Source: Cylindrotheca closterium (taxonomy: Eukaryota; Bacillariophyta; Bacillariophyceae; Bacillariales; Bacillariaceae). Taken from it: 64,000 bases of DNA. The DNA is taken from the NCBI GenBank assembly GCA_933822405.4, contig CAKOGP040002302.1:99016-163015 (forward strand), given 5' to 3'. Positions 20,001-31,297 of this stretch are shown here, piece after piece; the stretch's first letter is position 1; each line of letters begins with the position of its first letter. A program made the position numbers and the translations under genes. The notes under the pieces were generated by a model, which ran no database searches, was not told the origin of the DNA, and worked only from the letters and a program-made list of their open reading frames with translations.

Positions 20001-21498
20001 CCCTCGGGTCTCTTGCTCGTCATCATCACCATTCTCAGTGTTATGTAACTGTTCTTCCTCTCTTGTGTGCGGTATGTACGGGCGGTCGTCATCGTAGCGA
20101 GATAATGATTGTACGATCAGCTGCTTCCTTCGCCTATCTGTCTCACGTTTGCGTTCTTGGCATGCAGCAGTGACGTTGATTCCTTTCTTCCCCACCACAT
20201 CCCTATGTTTCAAATAAAAATGAGAGATTTGTAAAACAAACAGAAAACCATGTTTTGGTGCCTTACTGGTTGATACAAAGCCGATCTCTGCTTCCAAGCA
20301 AAGTCATTCTTGGTCTGTATGGAGTCTTTTTCAACGAAGCCACCATTTGCGCAACCTGACTGTGAGTGCGAGAGCAATATATTATCTTTGGTGCGCTCTT
20401 TGCTTTCGTAGATTCAATGATCATATCGACATCATCATTCGATTCCGGTGTCGATGCCTCCTTTTGCATCTTTGCATGATATCTTTGCCAGCCGAGGACG
20501 CTACATAAGATCGCAGCTGACTTCCCCGTTCCAGTTGGCGATTCTATGACAACATGAAGCTTTCGCTTCAGTGCCCTAATAATATGCAATGCCATTTGCC
20601 GTTGAGGGGGAAGAATAGCTGGAAATGGCCACCCTATCTTGACTCCTTCGACGAAAAATGAATTCTGAAGTTTCAGTTGACCAATGTCGCCATCCATAGA
20701 TAACTCAGAGATGCGGAGTATGTCGTCCGAGTCTGTCATTTTAACAGCATGGGATAGTTGCTCCGCTAGGACTTCGGTTATCCTCATGTCTGAAGCTCCC
20801 TTTTCGCGTCTCCTTCTTCCGTAAGTGTCTAGATGACTTTCTCCGTCGTCATGCTGTTCTTGATGGTATCTTTCCCCTTGACGACTTTGCACAACTTCGT
20901 CAGATTGATCTTGCTGCCGACGTTCCAAAAGTCTTCGGTTTCCTTGTCGTAAGTGGTTTGATGGTGCGTGACTCATTTGTATCAAATCAATGATGTCTCT
21001 GGCGGCGTCTGAATTATTCCCTTGTTCGTCTTTTGAGGCTTTCTTCTTTTTTGGAACCGATTGCAATCGACAATGGTGTTCCCAGTTTTTACAATCCTTA
21101 GCTGGGGTATTGCATATGACACAGAAGCACTTGTCACACATTTTCATTGGATCAGAATCATAGGGATGGAGACCGCAATCTTTTCTTGCGTGGGGATATA
21201 TTATGTTTGGGTTTGTTGTGTTCTGGGAGACTACCATCGGAGATTCAGAAAGCAAGTCGATTGCAGCTGCAGTAGCTACGGCTCTTGGAGGTGTGATGAC
21301 TTCCACTTCCATGGCATCATTATCATCATTAGGATTACCAATATCATTCTCGTCTTCATCAATGATTACAACCTGATCGTTTGGTGGAGGCACCGCCTGT
21401 CGTTTCACTGATGATCCCTTGGCGCCATTTCCATTTTTCAGTTGTCGCTTTCCGTTGCTACTGTCGGTAGATCCCTCATGAGTTTCTGCATTTTTCAT
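17041..21498 (-). CDS. FANCJ/RTEL1-type Fe-S DNA helicase with inserted PDZ-like domain
   Basis: Four exons: 20267-21498, 19088-20202, 18724-19021, 17041-18631; phases agree at every junction and give 1411 aa. The start is the ATG at 21498 (the frame upstream has only GTG). Order: an N-terminal Cys/His cluster (CGLHPY...CDKCFCVICN, about 106-137), Walker A ESPTGTGKS (about 317), SRTHSQVAQM, Fe-S cysteines C408, C425, C487 and C650, DEAH (693-696), and C-terminal motifs FRGKMSEGISF and QALGRCIRH. The LLPGEEWY...QALGRCIRH segment is closest to FANCJ/BRIP1. Between C487 and C650 lies a PDZ-like domain (about 541-627: GSFGILL, AGDWIVAVNGE). It would unwind 5'-3', resolving G4 or interstrand-crosslink-blocked DNA in the nucleus (family knowledge). 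The insertion is unusual. Confidence 0.88.
18632..18723 (-). other. Helicase intron 3 with CA/GT microsatellite
   Basis: 92 bp, donor GTACGT and acceptor CTACAG. Contains a purine-pyrimidine GT/CA run near 18695-18716. Splicing here gives ...SPE|HFYLALTMKP in frame. Introns 1 and 2 of the same gene are 20203-20266 and 19022-19087. Confidence 0.8.
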
Positions 21499-21616
21499 AG
21501 TACATCTATTGACCGTCACTAGGATTGGATTATGTCTCGTTGACTTTCATCTATTCTTGTGTTTCAGTCGAAGTAGTCAGTCAATCGCGGATAGGACTGC
21601 ATGCACTTGAAACAAC

Positions 21617-21624
21617 TACCGGTA
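21617..21624. repeat. TACCGGTA palindrome
   Basis: A copy of the dispersed 8-bp palindrome, 119 bp upstream of the helicase ATG and between the helicase and the next permease. Confidence 0.75.
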
Positions 21625-21756
21625 CCCCCCTACAGGTTCTAACAAAGTGTAAACAATGAAAAGAAGCACAAATAAACCCGCAAACTACTATTCTTTTAGA
21701 AGCAAAGTAGCACCTTTGTTGAAACGGCGAAAGCCAACAACCAAATACTATTTCAT

Positions 21757-23247
21757 CTATTGCAGAGCCAACTTGGTTCCAACGGCACCCATGACAACAC
21801 CCAAAGCGGCAATGAGCTTGCACAACTTGGTTTCCAAAGTGCTCTTTCCCTTTTGTGTCTTGAGGAACATGATGGTAGGGTAGATGAAGACCAAAGCGGT
21901 ACCGAAGGTAGCTCCTCCGACACTAGCGACCAATCCCAAATCGGTCAACTTGGCGGCTGCCAAAGTGGTACCTGCCAATACTCCCAAAGTCAACTTGTTG
22001 AAGAGGGAGTTATTTCTTCCTTCTTGTGGGACCTTGAAGAGATCCAAAAGACCGTCACGGGTTCCGCTGAAAAGCAATGGATACGATCCAGTGACACTAA
22101 TTGCCACAGCGATGCGACTCATGCTCATGAGAAAATCTTTCGTGGAGTAGTTGTTCAAAATAAGCCCATTCGAGGCGGCACCAAAAGTCAAGAATCCCAA
22201 GGCAGTCATAGCAGCGTAAATCAAAATGGCAGAACCGAAACTCCAGGCGATCACTTGGTAAAATCGGGACATGGTATTATTCTTGAGTTCCGCCAAGAAT
22301 TTGGGAGCGTTAAAATGGGCAATGTAGGCGTTGGAAAGCATGCAAGTCAAAATGAGGGACTTGGCACTCAAGGCAGCCTTGGCTCCGCTAGCGCCAAAGG
22401 TTGGGGCGACAAGAGCAGTGGCCAAGTACTTTCCTCCCGAAGCGTAGGCTCCTCCAAAGTATCGCATGGCCATGGCAAACATGGTGTACAGCATACCTAT
22501 AATACCAACAAGAGAGAAAGGTGCAAGACTAGCCAAGTTCTTCATCAAGCACAGCGGTAACAAGACAATGCCAGTGACTCCAAGGAGGGATTGGGTACGG
22601 GTGGCAACAATTCCAACACTGGACAACAGGTTGACCATGGTATCTGCCAAGATCATGGAATAACTCAAGTTTCCGAACCAACAGTCAATGAAGCAAGAAA
22701 AGGCAATGATGAAGGAAGTACTCTTGCCAACGGAAACATCCCAAGCTTCTGCGTAACTCATGGTGTTGGTTGTTCGGCAGACACGTCCAATCAATCCAAA
22801 AGTGTATGCAGAGATGGCACCCATGACAGCAATCAAAAGAGCGGCGGGAGCGACTGCGGATGGGGCATTTCCAAAGGCGGCGACACCTGATGGATATGAT
22901 GAGAAAAGGTGGACAATATTGAGTTAGTTACAGCAGTGTATAACAGATGCAAATGGATGGTGTCATGACGACGACAAGACAATATAAAATCACCTACCTG
23001 CAGGCAAGCTGAGAACTCCTGCTCCGACTATGCTTTTAATTAGATTGAAAACCTCATTAGGGATAGTCGCAGTACCTCCACCTTGCTCTCCTCCTCGGGG
23101 AGCCTCAGCAGCAACATCGGAGGAAAGCCGAGTTTTGGGTGTCATGACACTGGGATTGGCAATGGCATGTTGGCGCGTGGGTGTCACCAAAGCAGTGGTG
23201 GCTTGGCAGCAAAGAGCTACGAGAAGAATATTGCGAGCGACTCTCAT
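21757..23247 (-). CDS. AAAP-family amino-acid permease with plastid-type leader (paralogue 2)
   Basis: Exons 22998-23247 and 21757-22886, joined across a 111-bp intron (22887-22997) as LSLPAG|GVAAFGN; 459 aa. The ATG at 23247 was chosen because it begins a clean signal peptide (MRVARNILLVALCCQATTA) followed by LVTPTR. In diatoms a signal peptide followed by F, W, Y or L directs proteins to the complex plastid; Leu at +1 is permitted but weaker than Phe. The body has SIVGAGVLSLPAG, GRVCRTTNTMSYAEAW and AHFNAPKFLAELKNN, and about eleven membrane helices. It is divergent from paralogue 3, with a 273-bp shared upstream region. Amino-acid transport across a plastid membrane is inferred. Confidence 0.83.
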
Positions 23248-23520
23248 GCTGTTGTAATAGTGCTTGGTGTGAGGGAAATATGATAGGTGCAAGCACACAC
23301 GAGAAGCGCCAAAAGGATATGCCTAAAGGATCTCATCAAAAAACGTCTGATCGCTCAAAATTTCTTGAGCCAATCAAGTTGCGTCCTTCCACCGGCAGTG
23401 GGAAATGACTTTCTCATCGCGCGCAGTGCAGACGTTACAAATCCAGATGCCGAAAGATTGAAGATCCGATCGAACGATGATATCGCTTCAACAACTTTTG
23501 ACATATCCAAAAGAGTAAGA

Positions 23521-25178
23521 ATGCAATTATCCAAAGCTACTCTTTTGGCTGTTTGCCTAGCGGCACCCACTTCGGCGTTTGCCCCATCCGCTTCCAATGG
23601 ATTGCTTCGAGATGCACCCACTGCGCTGCCATCATCCCCCATGATGTCCTCCTCTAGGAGCAGCCGCCACCAGAGCATGGTCGCACCATCCCTCATGGCT
23701 GCTGCCGTTGACGACGCTGCCGAAGAAAGCATTCCTGAGGGAACCGCCACTGTCACGGAGCTCATTTTTAACCTGGTGAAGGGCATCGTCGGTAGGTTTG
23801 ATGTGAAGTTCAATTTGATTGATTGATTTATGATATTCATTTTTGCTGTCTTTGCAAATGAGAAAGTCTAACATCCTGGCTATGATATTTTTATTACTAT
23901 AGGAGCCGGTGTCTTGAGTTTACCTGCTGGTATTGCCGCTTGGGCTAATGCTCCTTCGGCTGTGGTTCCTGCCGTGGCACTTATTGCTGGCATTGGAGGT
24001 CTCTCGGGTTATGGATTTGCATTGATTGGTCGTTGCTGTGCCTACACCAACTCCAAGTCTTACCGAGAAGCCTGGGGAAAGACAGTCAACGAATCCACCA
24101 GTTGGCTTCCTGCTGTTGCGGTTACCTTCAAGACGCTTTCGGCCATTTTGGCGTACAGTATGATCTTGGGTGACACCTTTGTCAGTCTTTTGACCACTGC
24201 TGGATTCAGTGTTGCCAAGACTCCCGTCCTGCTAGCACTAACCTCAACTGTCTTGCTTCCACTTTGTTTGCTGAAAAACTTATCCGCTTTGGCCCCCTTT
24301 TCCTTGGTCGGTAGTCTTGGTATGATGTACACCGCTGTCGCCATGGTAATGCGTTATGCAACCAAGGCTTACACCAAGACTGGACGTTTTGGAACTGACT
24401 GTGCCGCAGCACTTCGTCCCGCTTTTGGAAGTGTTGGAGCCGAAGGAATCATGACTCCTTCAGCTGCAATTTTGGTTGGCATGTTGAGTACTGCTTACAT
24501 GGCCCATTTCAATGCCCCAAAGGTGAGTTGTTTCATATTGTCAAATGGTTGATAATCTTCCCCTTCAATCAACCCTAAACATTCGCTAAACTTTCAACCC
24601 ATCAATCTGCTTTCGAATAGTTCTACAATGAGCTCAAGGACAAGACCCTTCCAAAGTACTACAAGGTTGTCGGAACTTCTTTCGGAATCTCCATTAGCAT
24701 CTTTGCCCTTATCGCTGCTATCGGTTTCTTGACTTTTGGATCTGCCGCCAGTGGATTGATCCTCAATAACTACTCAACTAAGGACAGTCTCATGAGTTTG
24801 TCCCGCATTGCCGTGGCCATTTCTTTGGTCTTTTCTTACCCACTTGCCTTTGTCGGAGCTCGTGACGGTGTTTCGGACCTTCTCAAGCTCAAAAGTACTC
24901 CCAAGACACAAAATGTTGTTACTTTGGCTATCTTGTCCGCTGTTACCTTTGCTGCCTTGAACATTGCCGATGTCAGCTTTGTGTTGGCACTCGCTGGTGC
25001 CACTCTTGGTAATGCTTTGATTTACATTTTCCCAGCATTCATGTTCAGAGGAGCCATCAGAGACAAGCCTGATGCCACTCCAGGGCAAAAGAGAGAAGTC
25101 AAGTTTGCCATGGGATCCGCTGTACTTGGATTGTTGATGGGTACGCTCGGTGTCAAGATGACATTGTCATCCTTGTAA
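23521..25178 (+). CDS. AAAP-family amino-acid permease with ASAFAP-type plastid leader (paralogue 3)
   Basis: Three exons, 23521-23791, 23903-24522 and 24621-25178, give 482 aa. The ATG at 23521 begins a signal peptide (MQLSKATLLAVCLAAPTSA) followed directly by FAPSAS, the textbook diatom ASA-FAP plastid motif, then a Ser-rich transit-like region to about residue 60. Helix 1 is IVGAGVLSLPAGIAAW. The other shared motifs are CAYTNSKSYREAW, ILGDTF, LLPLCLLKNLSALAPFS and MAHFNAPKFYNELK. Introns are 111 and 98 bp. Paralogue 2 is its head-to-head neighbour and paralogue 1 lies 11 kb away, so the family is locally amplified. Plastid membrane location is well supported by the leader; the solute is unknown. 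Confidence 0.88.
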
Positions 25179-27389
25179 ATCCCGTTTCAAATGGACATGC
25201 AGCATTTCAAACTGGATCAGCAAAACCAATATTTTTTAAAACGTTGCGTCTGGACAGCGGGATGCTATGCCAAAAAGTAGCCTGCAAACAAGGGCAGCAC
25301 CATTATCGTCTGCAACGAATATATGTTTAAACTGCTACCATCTACAGCAAGTTTTGGGAGGCTACAAGAGATGCAAAAGATTAAAAAGTCTAAAGGAATT
25401 GAAAAGTGTACAAGTAGTCTAATGGGTCGATGTATCAAATCTTTTTCCGGACAAAAGGTCCGGAGACGTAGAATCCTACTACGAAAACCTCCAAGTCCAG
25501 AGTGGTAAGTTGGGGGCAAATCCGGGGGAATAAAATCAAAAAAATTACAAGTTGAAAACATCTAGAAAGTATGGTAAGAGCAAGAAAAGAGCATCTATAT
25601 CATTGATCATGTATTGCAGTGGTGGAAATATGTTCCATCCGTCATAGGTTGAATAGTCCGTTTAATTCTGGCATGACTTGTGGCCTGAGCATCCACACAA
25701 GCGCCCTCAAGTACAACGTCAGCATTTGTCATCATGCACCACCTTCTCACTTGCCCGCGCCGCTTCTGGAACAGTTATATGTCCAAATTTCTTTTCAAAT
25801 TCATCACCATCGCTGAGATCGCCTCTTGGACTTCCTTGGTATTTCATTGGGTCTTGACTCTCTCAGTGGTTTATTGTTGCTAGTCCGCTTTTCCCCTGGT
25901 CCCTTTGCCCATGTGCTGTCACTACTGCCCCATGCAAAGAGGACCGCCGAGCGCTTGATTGCCAACCTCGACCTGATTGACTTCATTGTCCTACACCACT
26001 ACCACTGCGGTAGGGCCAAAACTTGCTCTCTCTTCTTGACCTCTTGTTTCGTTTCCGACTAGTCCCTGGTGAATAGTCCGCTCCCCCTACTTCCAAGATC
26101 TCCATCACCATCTTAGATCTCCAACTGATTGATCTCCACTGCTTTCGCTCGCTACTGCTTCTTGCTTCTCAGAAGCCTTGAATATTTTGTGGTCCCTCTT
26201 GCAACTCGCTACTATTATCTATTGGTTTCACCATTCCATTGCTATGAACCCCGCCTTATCCCGTTGATAGAACGCTTTTGTCGTCTACTCAGTGTGTCAA
26301 TAGGCACGAATCGATCACAAAAAGATTGCTGATTGTTGTTCTGTAAGAGTTGGCTGAAATTCATCGCCAAACTATTGGATTGAATGCCAGGCCCAAAGGA
26401 GCCAATCACCGGTGTAGAATCGGTTTCATGGTGAGATTACAACAGAATGGGAGAAGAAGCCAAGAAGATGTCAGATATCCATTACGTTTCGCAGCAGCCA
26501 ACACTTCGCATACATAGAACATCTCGCCCAAAATCCAAAGGGAATCCTCCAATAAGTGCCTCCTGTGCGTGTCATCTAAAGATAGTGTGAAGGTGGGTTG
26601 TTGCCATCTTGACCGGCACGGAATCCCAACTGCTCCATATCACAATTCTAAAGATTTCGAACTGGATTCTAAATGATGTAGCGAAGTTGGGCCATTTCGT
26701 GTTTGTTGTTGCTTGGCATCTCTTGTTTGGATTTCCAAAGCGGCAACCACGTCGTCCTACAGGGACACAACAATTGTTTCGCTGCAATTCCCGGTGCCCC
26801 AATCCTGAGAGAAGGGGTAGCTCATCGTTACAGCCATCAGATATGACTCCTATAATGTTGTAGTTGTAATTTTTAGAGTCTCTCAGCGTCAATACGGCTT
26901 TTCGCATTCTTGGGTTGTCACAGGGATTATGCGTTTTATTGTTGTTATGTTGTTTGGAAAAATATATCATCAACAATATTTTTGTTATTTTTCCAGTCAA
27001 AGTAGTATACGATCATTGTGGTACAAACTTTGTATTCCAACCGAAGTCTAATTTTCTATTTGAAGATCTCCGGACATGTTTCCGGAGAATGTTTAGCTGA
27101 AACTCGTTATGTTCTTGCACCCATGTAGAAGCTGGTTCAAAGTGGTACATTTTGGTATCCCCCAATCCGACATGCTGTAATTTCCAGTTATTTTCAAAAT
27201 CTGGGCAAAAAGTCCGGAGAAAGGGCTCAGTCCTACTAGTCGTGTCCGGAAACTCACATCTAATCTAATCTCGTAGTCCTCAGTCGTGTACTTTGCCAAA
27301 AAAACAGTCGTGTACACAACAAAGATATCAAACTCAACACATGATGCTGTTTCGATGGCATCGAAAGAACAACAAACGAAAGCAAGACA
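25179..27389. other. 2.2-kb region without recognisable gene
   Basis: All open frames are short (up to 142 codons on the minus strand at 26572-27000) and none shows a known motif or splice-consistent extension. Two stretches, near 25443-25480 and 27208-27250, share a diverged string with AAAAGGTCCGGAGA and TCCTACTA, suggesting an old duplication or insertion. A hairpin-like CTCCGGA/TCCGGAG lies at about 27069-27088. Confidence 0.6.
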
Positions 27390-29380
27390 ATGGCGAGCCC
27401 AAGTCCCGGCTCAAGCAACATACGTCAAATGCAATCCGTAGGGAGTGCCCGAATGATTTCCGATCGCCGTCAACTGGCTGGAATTCTGTTGTTGCTGGGG
27501 GTTTGCGCAACGATTGAACCATTGGTAGACATATCCATATTCGTTGGAAAAGAGGGATTCAAAGATGGGACGCCGGTAATGATAGCTTCGTTCGCTGCTG
27601 CTTTGGTACAAGTTGTATTCGGGTGCCTGGCTACTGCCGTTGGATTTTTGCATCTTGTTCTGGATTATGGAAGTCCAGCTCTATCCGGCGCTCTCGTCGT
27701 GGCAGTGCAAGGGGCGTGGGCACCATTTGTCATTCGACTTTACAAACTTGTCGAACAAACGATTCGACCATATGAACTAAAGACGTTTGAATCGCTTTCT
27801 GGAGTTGGAGCAACTGCAAAAGAAGAATATGTATCCAACCCATTCATTTCAGATGAATACGTACCAACAATTCGCGATGTCCGAATAGTCGGATCCACTG
27901 GAATAGTGGGAGAACTGAGCTACATGTTCGCTTTTTATGGGGGTTTGGCATTCTGTGCATTTGCGATAGATGCCTTTGACAGATACAAACCGACTGCTCG
28001 AGATGGGCGATTCTATCGGGGGCGTCACCTGCTGTATTCGTTTGTATTGGCACTCGCTGGGTTGAGTCAACTTTTGCTTGGAGCTTACATTCTTTTCGGA
28101 TTCGGAAGTGGCCCTCTACATCATTCCATCAGTAAGTTGTCAGCTACATGGTTGAGTTCTTCAGCTGTTGTCTAATGTTACTGTTTTCTTCAGCTGTTGC
28201 AATGTATACGGTGTACTATCCCGAAATGACGATTACCATGGGGGCATTACAAATGATTGTTGGGTATTTTGGAATTGCTCGACACCTTGATATCGTACCA
28301 GCCGGTGCTGGCAACCATCAGTTTCAAGCAGCTATCTTGTTTCAGTGGATTTCAATGTTAGCCGTGCAATACTTGACTCAAATAAGTCTGAGTTTCGAAG
28401 GTGAATATCCAAGGGGACTACCAGAAATGGTTCTGCTTAGTGTTGGGCTGAGTGCTTTCCCAGCTTTCCTTGACTACAAGATGAGGACGACACCATTCAA
28501 CATTCCACCGTCCTTCTACGACCTCCACGAAGATCCAAAGTCATTTCCAACTGATATGCAAGGAATCGCCAACCGAGGTCTTATTCTTCATTACACGTCC
28601 GATGACGACGAGGAAATGGCAAATCAAATGCCTGAACTGGAGGAAGAGCCACTTATTCAACCAAACAATATAGATACCTTTCAAGACGAAGAAGACAGTG
28701 ACGATGAAGACGATGTTGTAGATCCTTCCGACCCAAATCACACAGACAACTCCAGACGGTCGCATGGAAGCGATAGTATAGACCCACCAACCGATCCATT
28801 GGCTGTGGATGCGTCTGAAGATGACGAATCAGAACAGCCCTTTGACTCGGACTCAGATCCACCTGTCCCATCGCGAAGAAGCAGCCAGATGCATCCACTT
28901 GCTTCTACCAAATTCTTTGGCGAAGAGATGCAACAACAACTGGAAGATTCAATAATCGACGATTCTCTGATAGACGACAGTAATCCGCAGATCGAAGCAA
29001 TTCAAGATGATGAGGGGGACGACGGTCCGGAAATTGATGCGATTGACTCTTTGTTCCGAGAAAAAGCGCATCATAGAAGCAGCGACGTTACAGAAATGGC
29101 GTCCAATCAGTTGAAAGATTTGGAATCACTTCCAATGGAATCCTCAGATAATGAGGAAGATAATGAATACAATCTAGATAGAAAACAGAAGAAAGAGCGA
29201 TCGCACTCCCGAGACCCTCCTGGAGTGACAAAATCAAAGTCGTATTCAAGTCATGATGAAAGTTCTGACACCCCAGATGACGACACTGATGCTTTGGATG
29301 AGAAGCTTCAAGAGATCGAAAGAGACTTATACACAGATTCAATGGAGCAATTCCGGCAGTCGCTGGTACACATATTATAG
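27390..29380 (+). CDS. Polytopic membrane protein with acidic tail, unrecognised
   Basis: Exons 27390-28131 and 28194-29380 across a 62-bp intron give 642 aa. The first 370 residues or so are hydrophobic with about eight membrane helices, including LAGILLLLGVCATIEPLVDISIF and the TVYYPEMTITMGALQ segment. The second half is disordered and very acidic (EDEEDSDDEDD, SEDDESE), ending with a heptad-like helix. No family was recognised. A second AG, 30 bp upstream of the acceptor, is preceded by the same TTCTTCAGCTGTTG context; using it gives an immediate stop. The acidic cytosolic tail suggests regulation or cation binding; this is conjecture. Confidence 0.75.
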
Positions 29381-29420
29381 TAGATTTGTTGCATTTTAAT
29401 GATTATTCGTACATTCGTCG

Positions 29421-30639
29421 CTATGGACCAGTACCTCGTCCTTGTGTATCACTACCACCAGTCCACTGATATTGTTGTTTCACTTCTGAGTTTCTGAATC
29501 TGAGCCCGGTACTAGTTTCATACACTCCAAGTACTCGAGCACCTTCGGCCCAGTAAGTCTTTCCACCTGAAGCTCTTCGTTTGCAATCCCGAAATTGCAA
29601 TAATTGATTTTTCGTGTTCAATGGTATCAGCTTGCAGTGCTTGCAAAGATGGTTCTTTGCCATGTTCTGTGCAGCTTGGTAGAGTCCATCCAATGTGGCG
29701 GAGTAGTAAACTGCACCCCTGGCTCGTTCCCAGCTTTCTAGGCGGGTGCAGTGCCGGCATCTAATCCCGACCTGTTGTAAAAGAAGCGCACTTTAGAAAA
29801 GAGCAAAATATCGTCGATTGGAGACAAAAACGAAGCGAAATATTTTTCTCACCTGCCCTTGCTCAATGGCTTTGTTTCGACCTTGAGCATTCCATTGAAC
29901 ATCGTCAAAGTTGCTAAAATATGAAGAGAGTATCGTTAGTTAGTGATTCATTTTTCCTACAGTGCGAAAACATAGATGATGGGTCGTACGCTTCGAAGAG
30001 TTCAATTTGCTTTCGGAGTAAGCATTGATATTCAGATAGACTCTCGTCGTCACAGTCCATGTACATGACTATGGGACTCTGACCGTTCTTGGTGGGTGGG
30101 AGGTTGCCCACATCAGGTACCGCTCGAGACAAGGATGTTGCAGTCCCCACTGCATTACCCATGTTTGCACTAAGGCTAGCCAATAAATTATTTCCCTGTT
30201 GATATTGAAGATGTTGTGCTTCGGTCGCCTGAGCCAATGCACTTGTTGGCCACAGCGCCTGTCTGGAAGCAACCCCCATCGAAAAATTATTCGATGGTGT
30301 CGTTGGATTCTGTGTGGGTGGGAGGGATAAGAGTTGTTGAAGCTGATGCATTTGTTGTGTCCGAGCAGCAGCGATGACACTTGGAAGAAAAGAATTCACT
30401 CTCATTTGCTGATTGATCCCTTGAGACTGCAAACCCGTAAGGTAAGCGCCAAACTGCAAGGATGAAGCTGATGGCTGAAAGAGGCGCATAATATCAGGAT
30501 TCTGAGCAATGATGTTGCCGAGGTCCAAGTGCGCCGCAGCTGCTGTGTGTTGTCCTGTTATTGGAGTTTGCACCAGCGTAGCAGAAGAATCATTCTCATC
30601 ATCGTTCACCTCGTTTTGGTTTGCATTCTTTTTGTTCAT
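29421..30639 (-). CDS. DUF6824-like diatom protein
   Basis: Three exons: 29990-30639, 29853-29913 (only 61 bp), 29421-29771; introns are 76 and 81 bp. The ATG at 30639 begins MNKKNANQNE; an apparent upstream frame start is TTG. 353 aa. The N-terminal 180 residues are low-complexity Gln/Asn/Ala rich. The C-terminal half, YQCLLRKQIELFEA, QGRNKAIEQGQVGIRCRHC, ARGAVYY, GLYQAAQNMAKNHLC and GGKTYWAEGARVLGVYE, matches a domain I recall as common in diatom proteins of unknown function (often annotated DUF6824). The two CxxC/H pairs (CRHC, CKHC) could bind zinc. A nuclear or DNA-binding role is only a guess. Confidence 0.78.
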
Positions 30640-31297
30640 TTCAATTGGATGACTATAGTATGCTATCAATCATTGGCGGTGAACAATTTTTATGTTTCTT
30701 TGTCAAATATGTGAACTACAGTTCAGTATTTTGTGCGAAAACTTCAACTTTTTTCCGTTCCTCCGAGCTTTTGATCTTCAAGTTTTAAGTGTGTTGGTCA
30801 ATTACAATTATATATGACACTGCCTTCCATGTCAAAAAGCGTTAAATAAAAAATATGTCGAGCCAACAATTCCTCCGTCTGGTGTCCCTCAAAAAGGCAA
30901 ACTCATTTAACGCGAAGAAATGGTCGCTCGAAAAGAAATAAAGGGAGGCGAAGGGTCAAACAGGATACGTCACGTCCACTGCCGGTATTTTGGTACGGGA
31001 GCTTCGTTGGTAACATGCCTGGTCCCCGCTCAACGCGTCGATAGTGCCAACAAGTTTGTATTTGCAACGCGCGGACACGGAAACCCAAAGGATTTGTTGC
31101 ACTTTCGTGGATCGGACTTTTTCTCAACGAACTTTTTGTTTTTTCTTGTTCGACAACGAACAAATTGGGGGATTTTCGTGAATCGAATTCAAAAATAAAA
31201 ATTCCCCATTTTCTTGCGGTAAGTCCCGCAGCAAGACTGCACCAGTGCCATAAACGAGAATAGGTTCGGGCATGACAACAGCAGATCTGCTTGGACC
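30640..31297. other. Intergenic, divergent promoter region
   Basis: 658 bp between divergently transcribed genes. AT-rich at 30660-30860. Short frames have no support. No known element identified. Confidence 0.55.

Noticed and set aside
21760..22560. 266-codon plus-strand frame
   Set aside because: Antisense to AAAP paralogue 2, low-complexity Gln/Ser translation.
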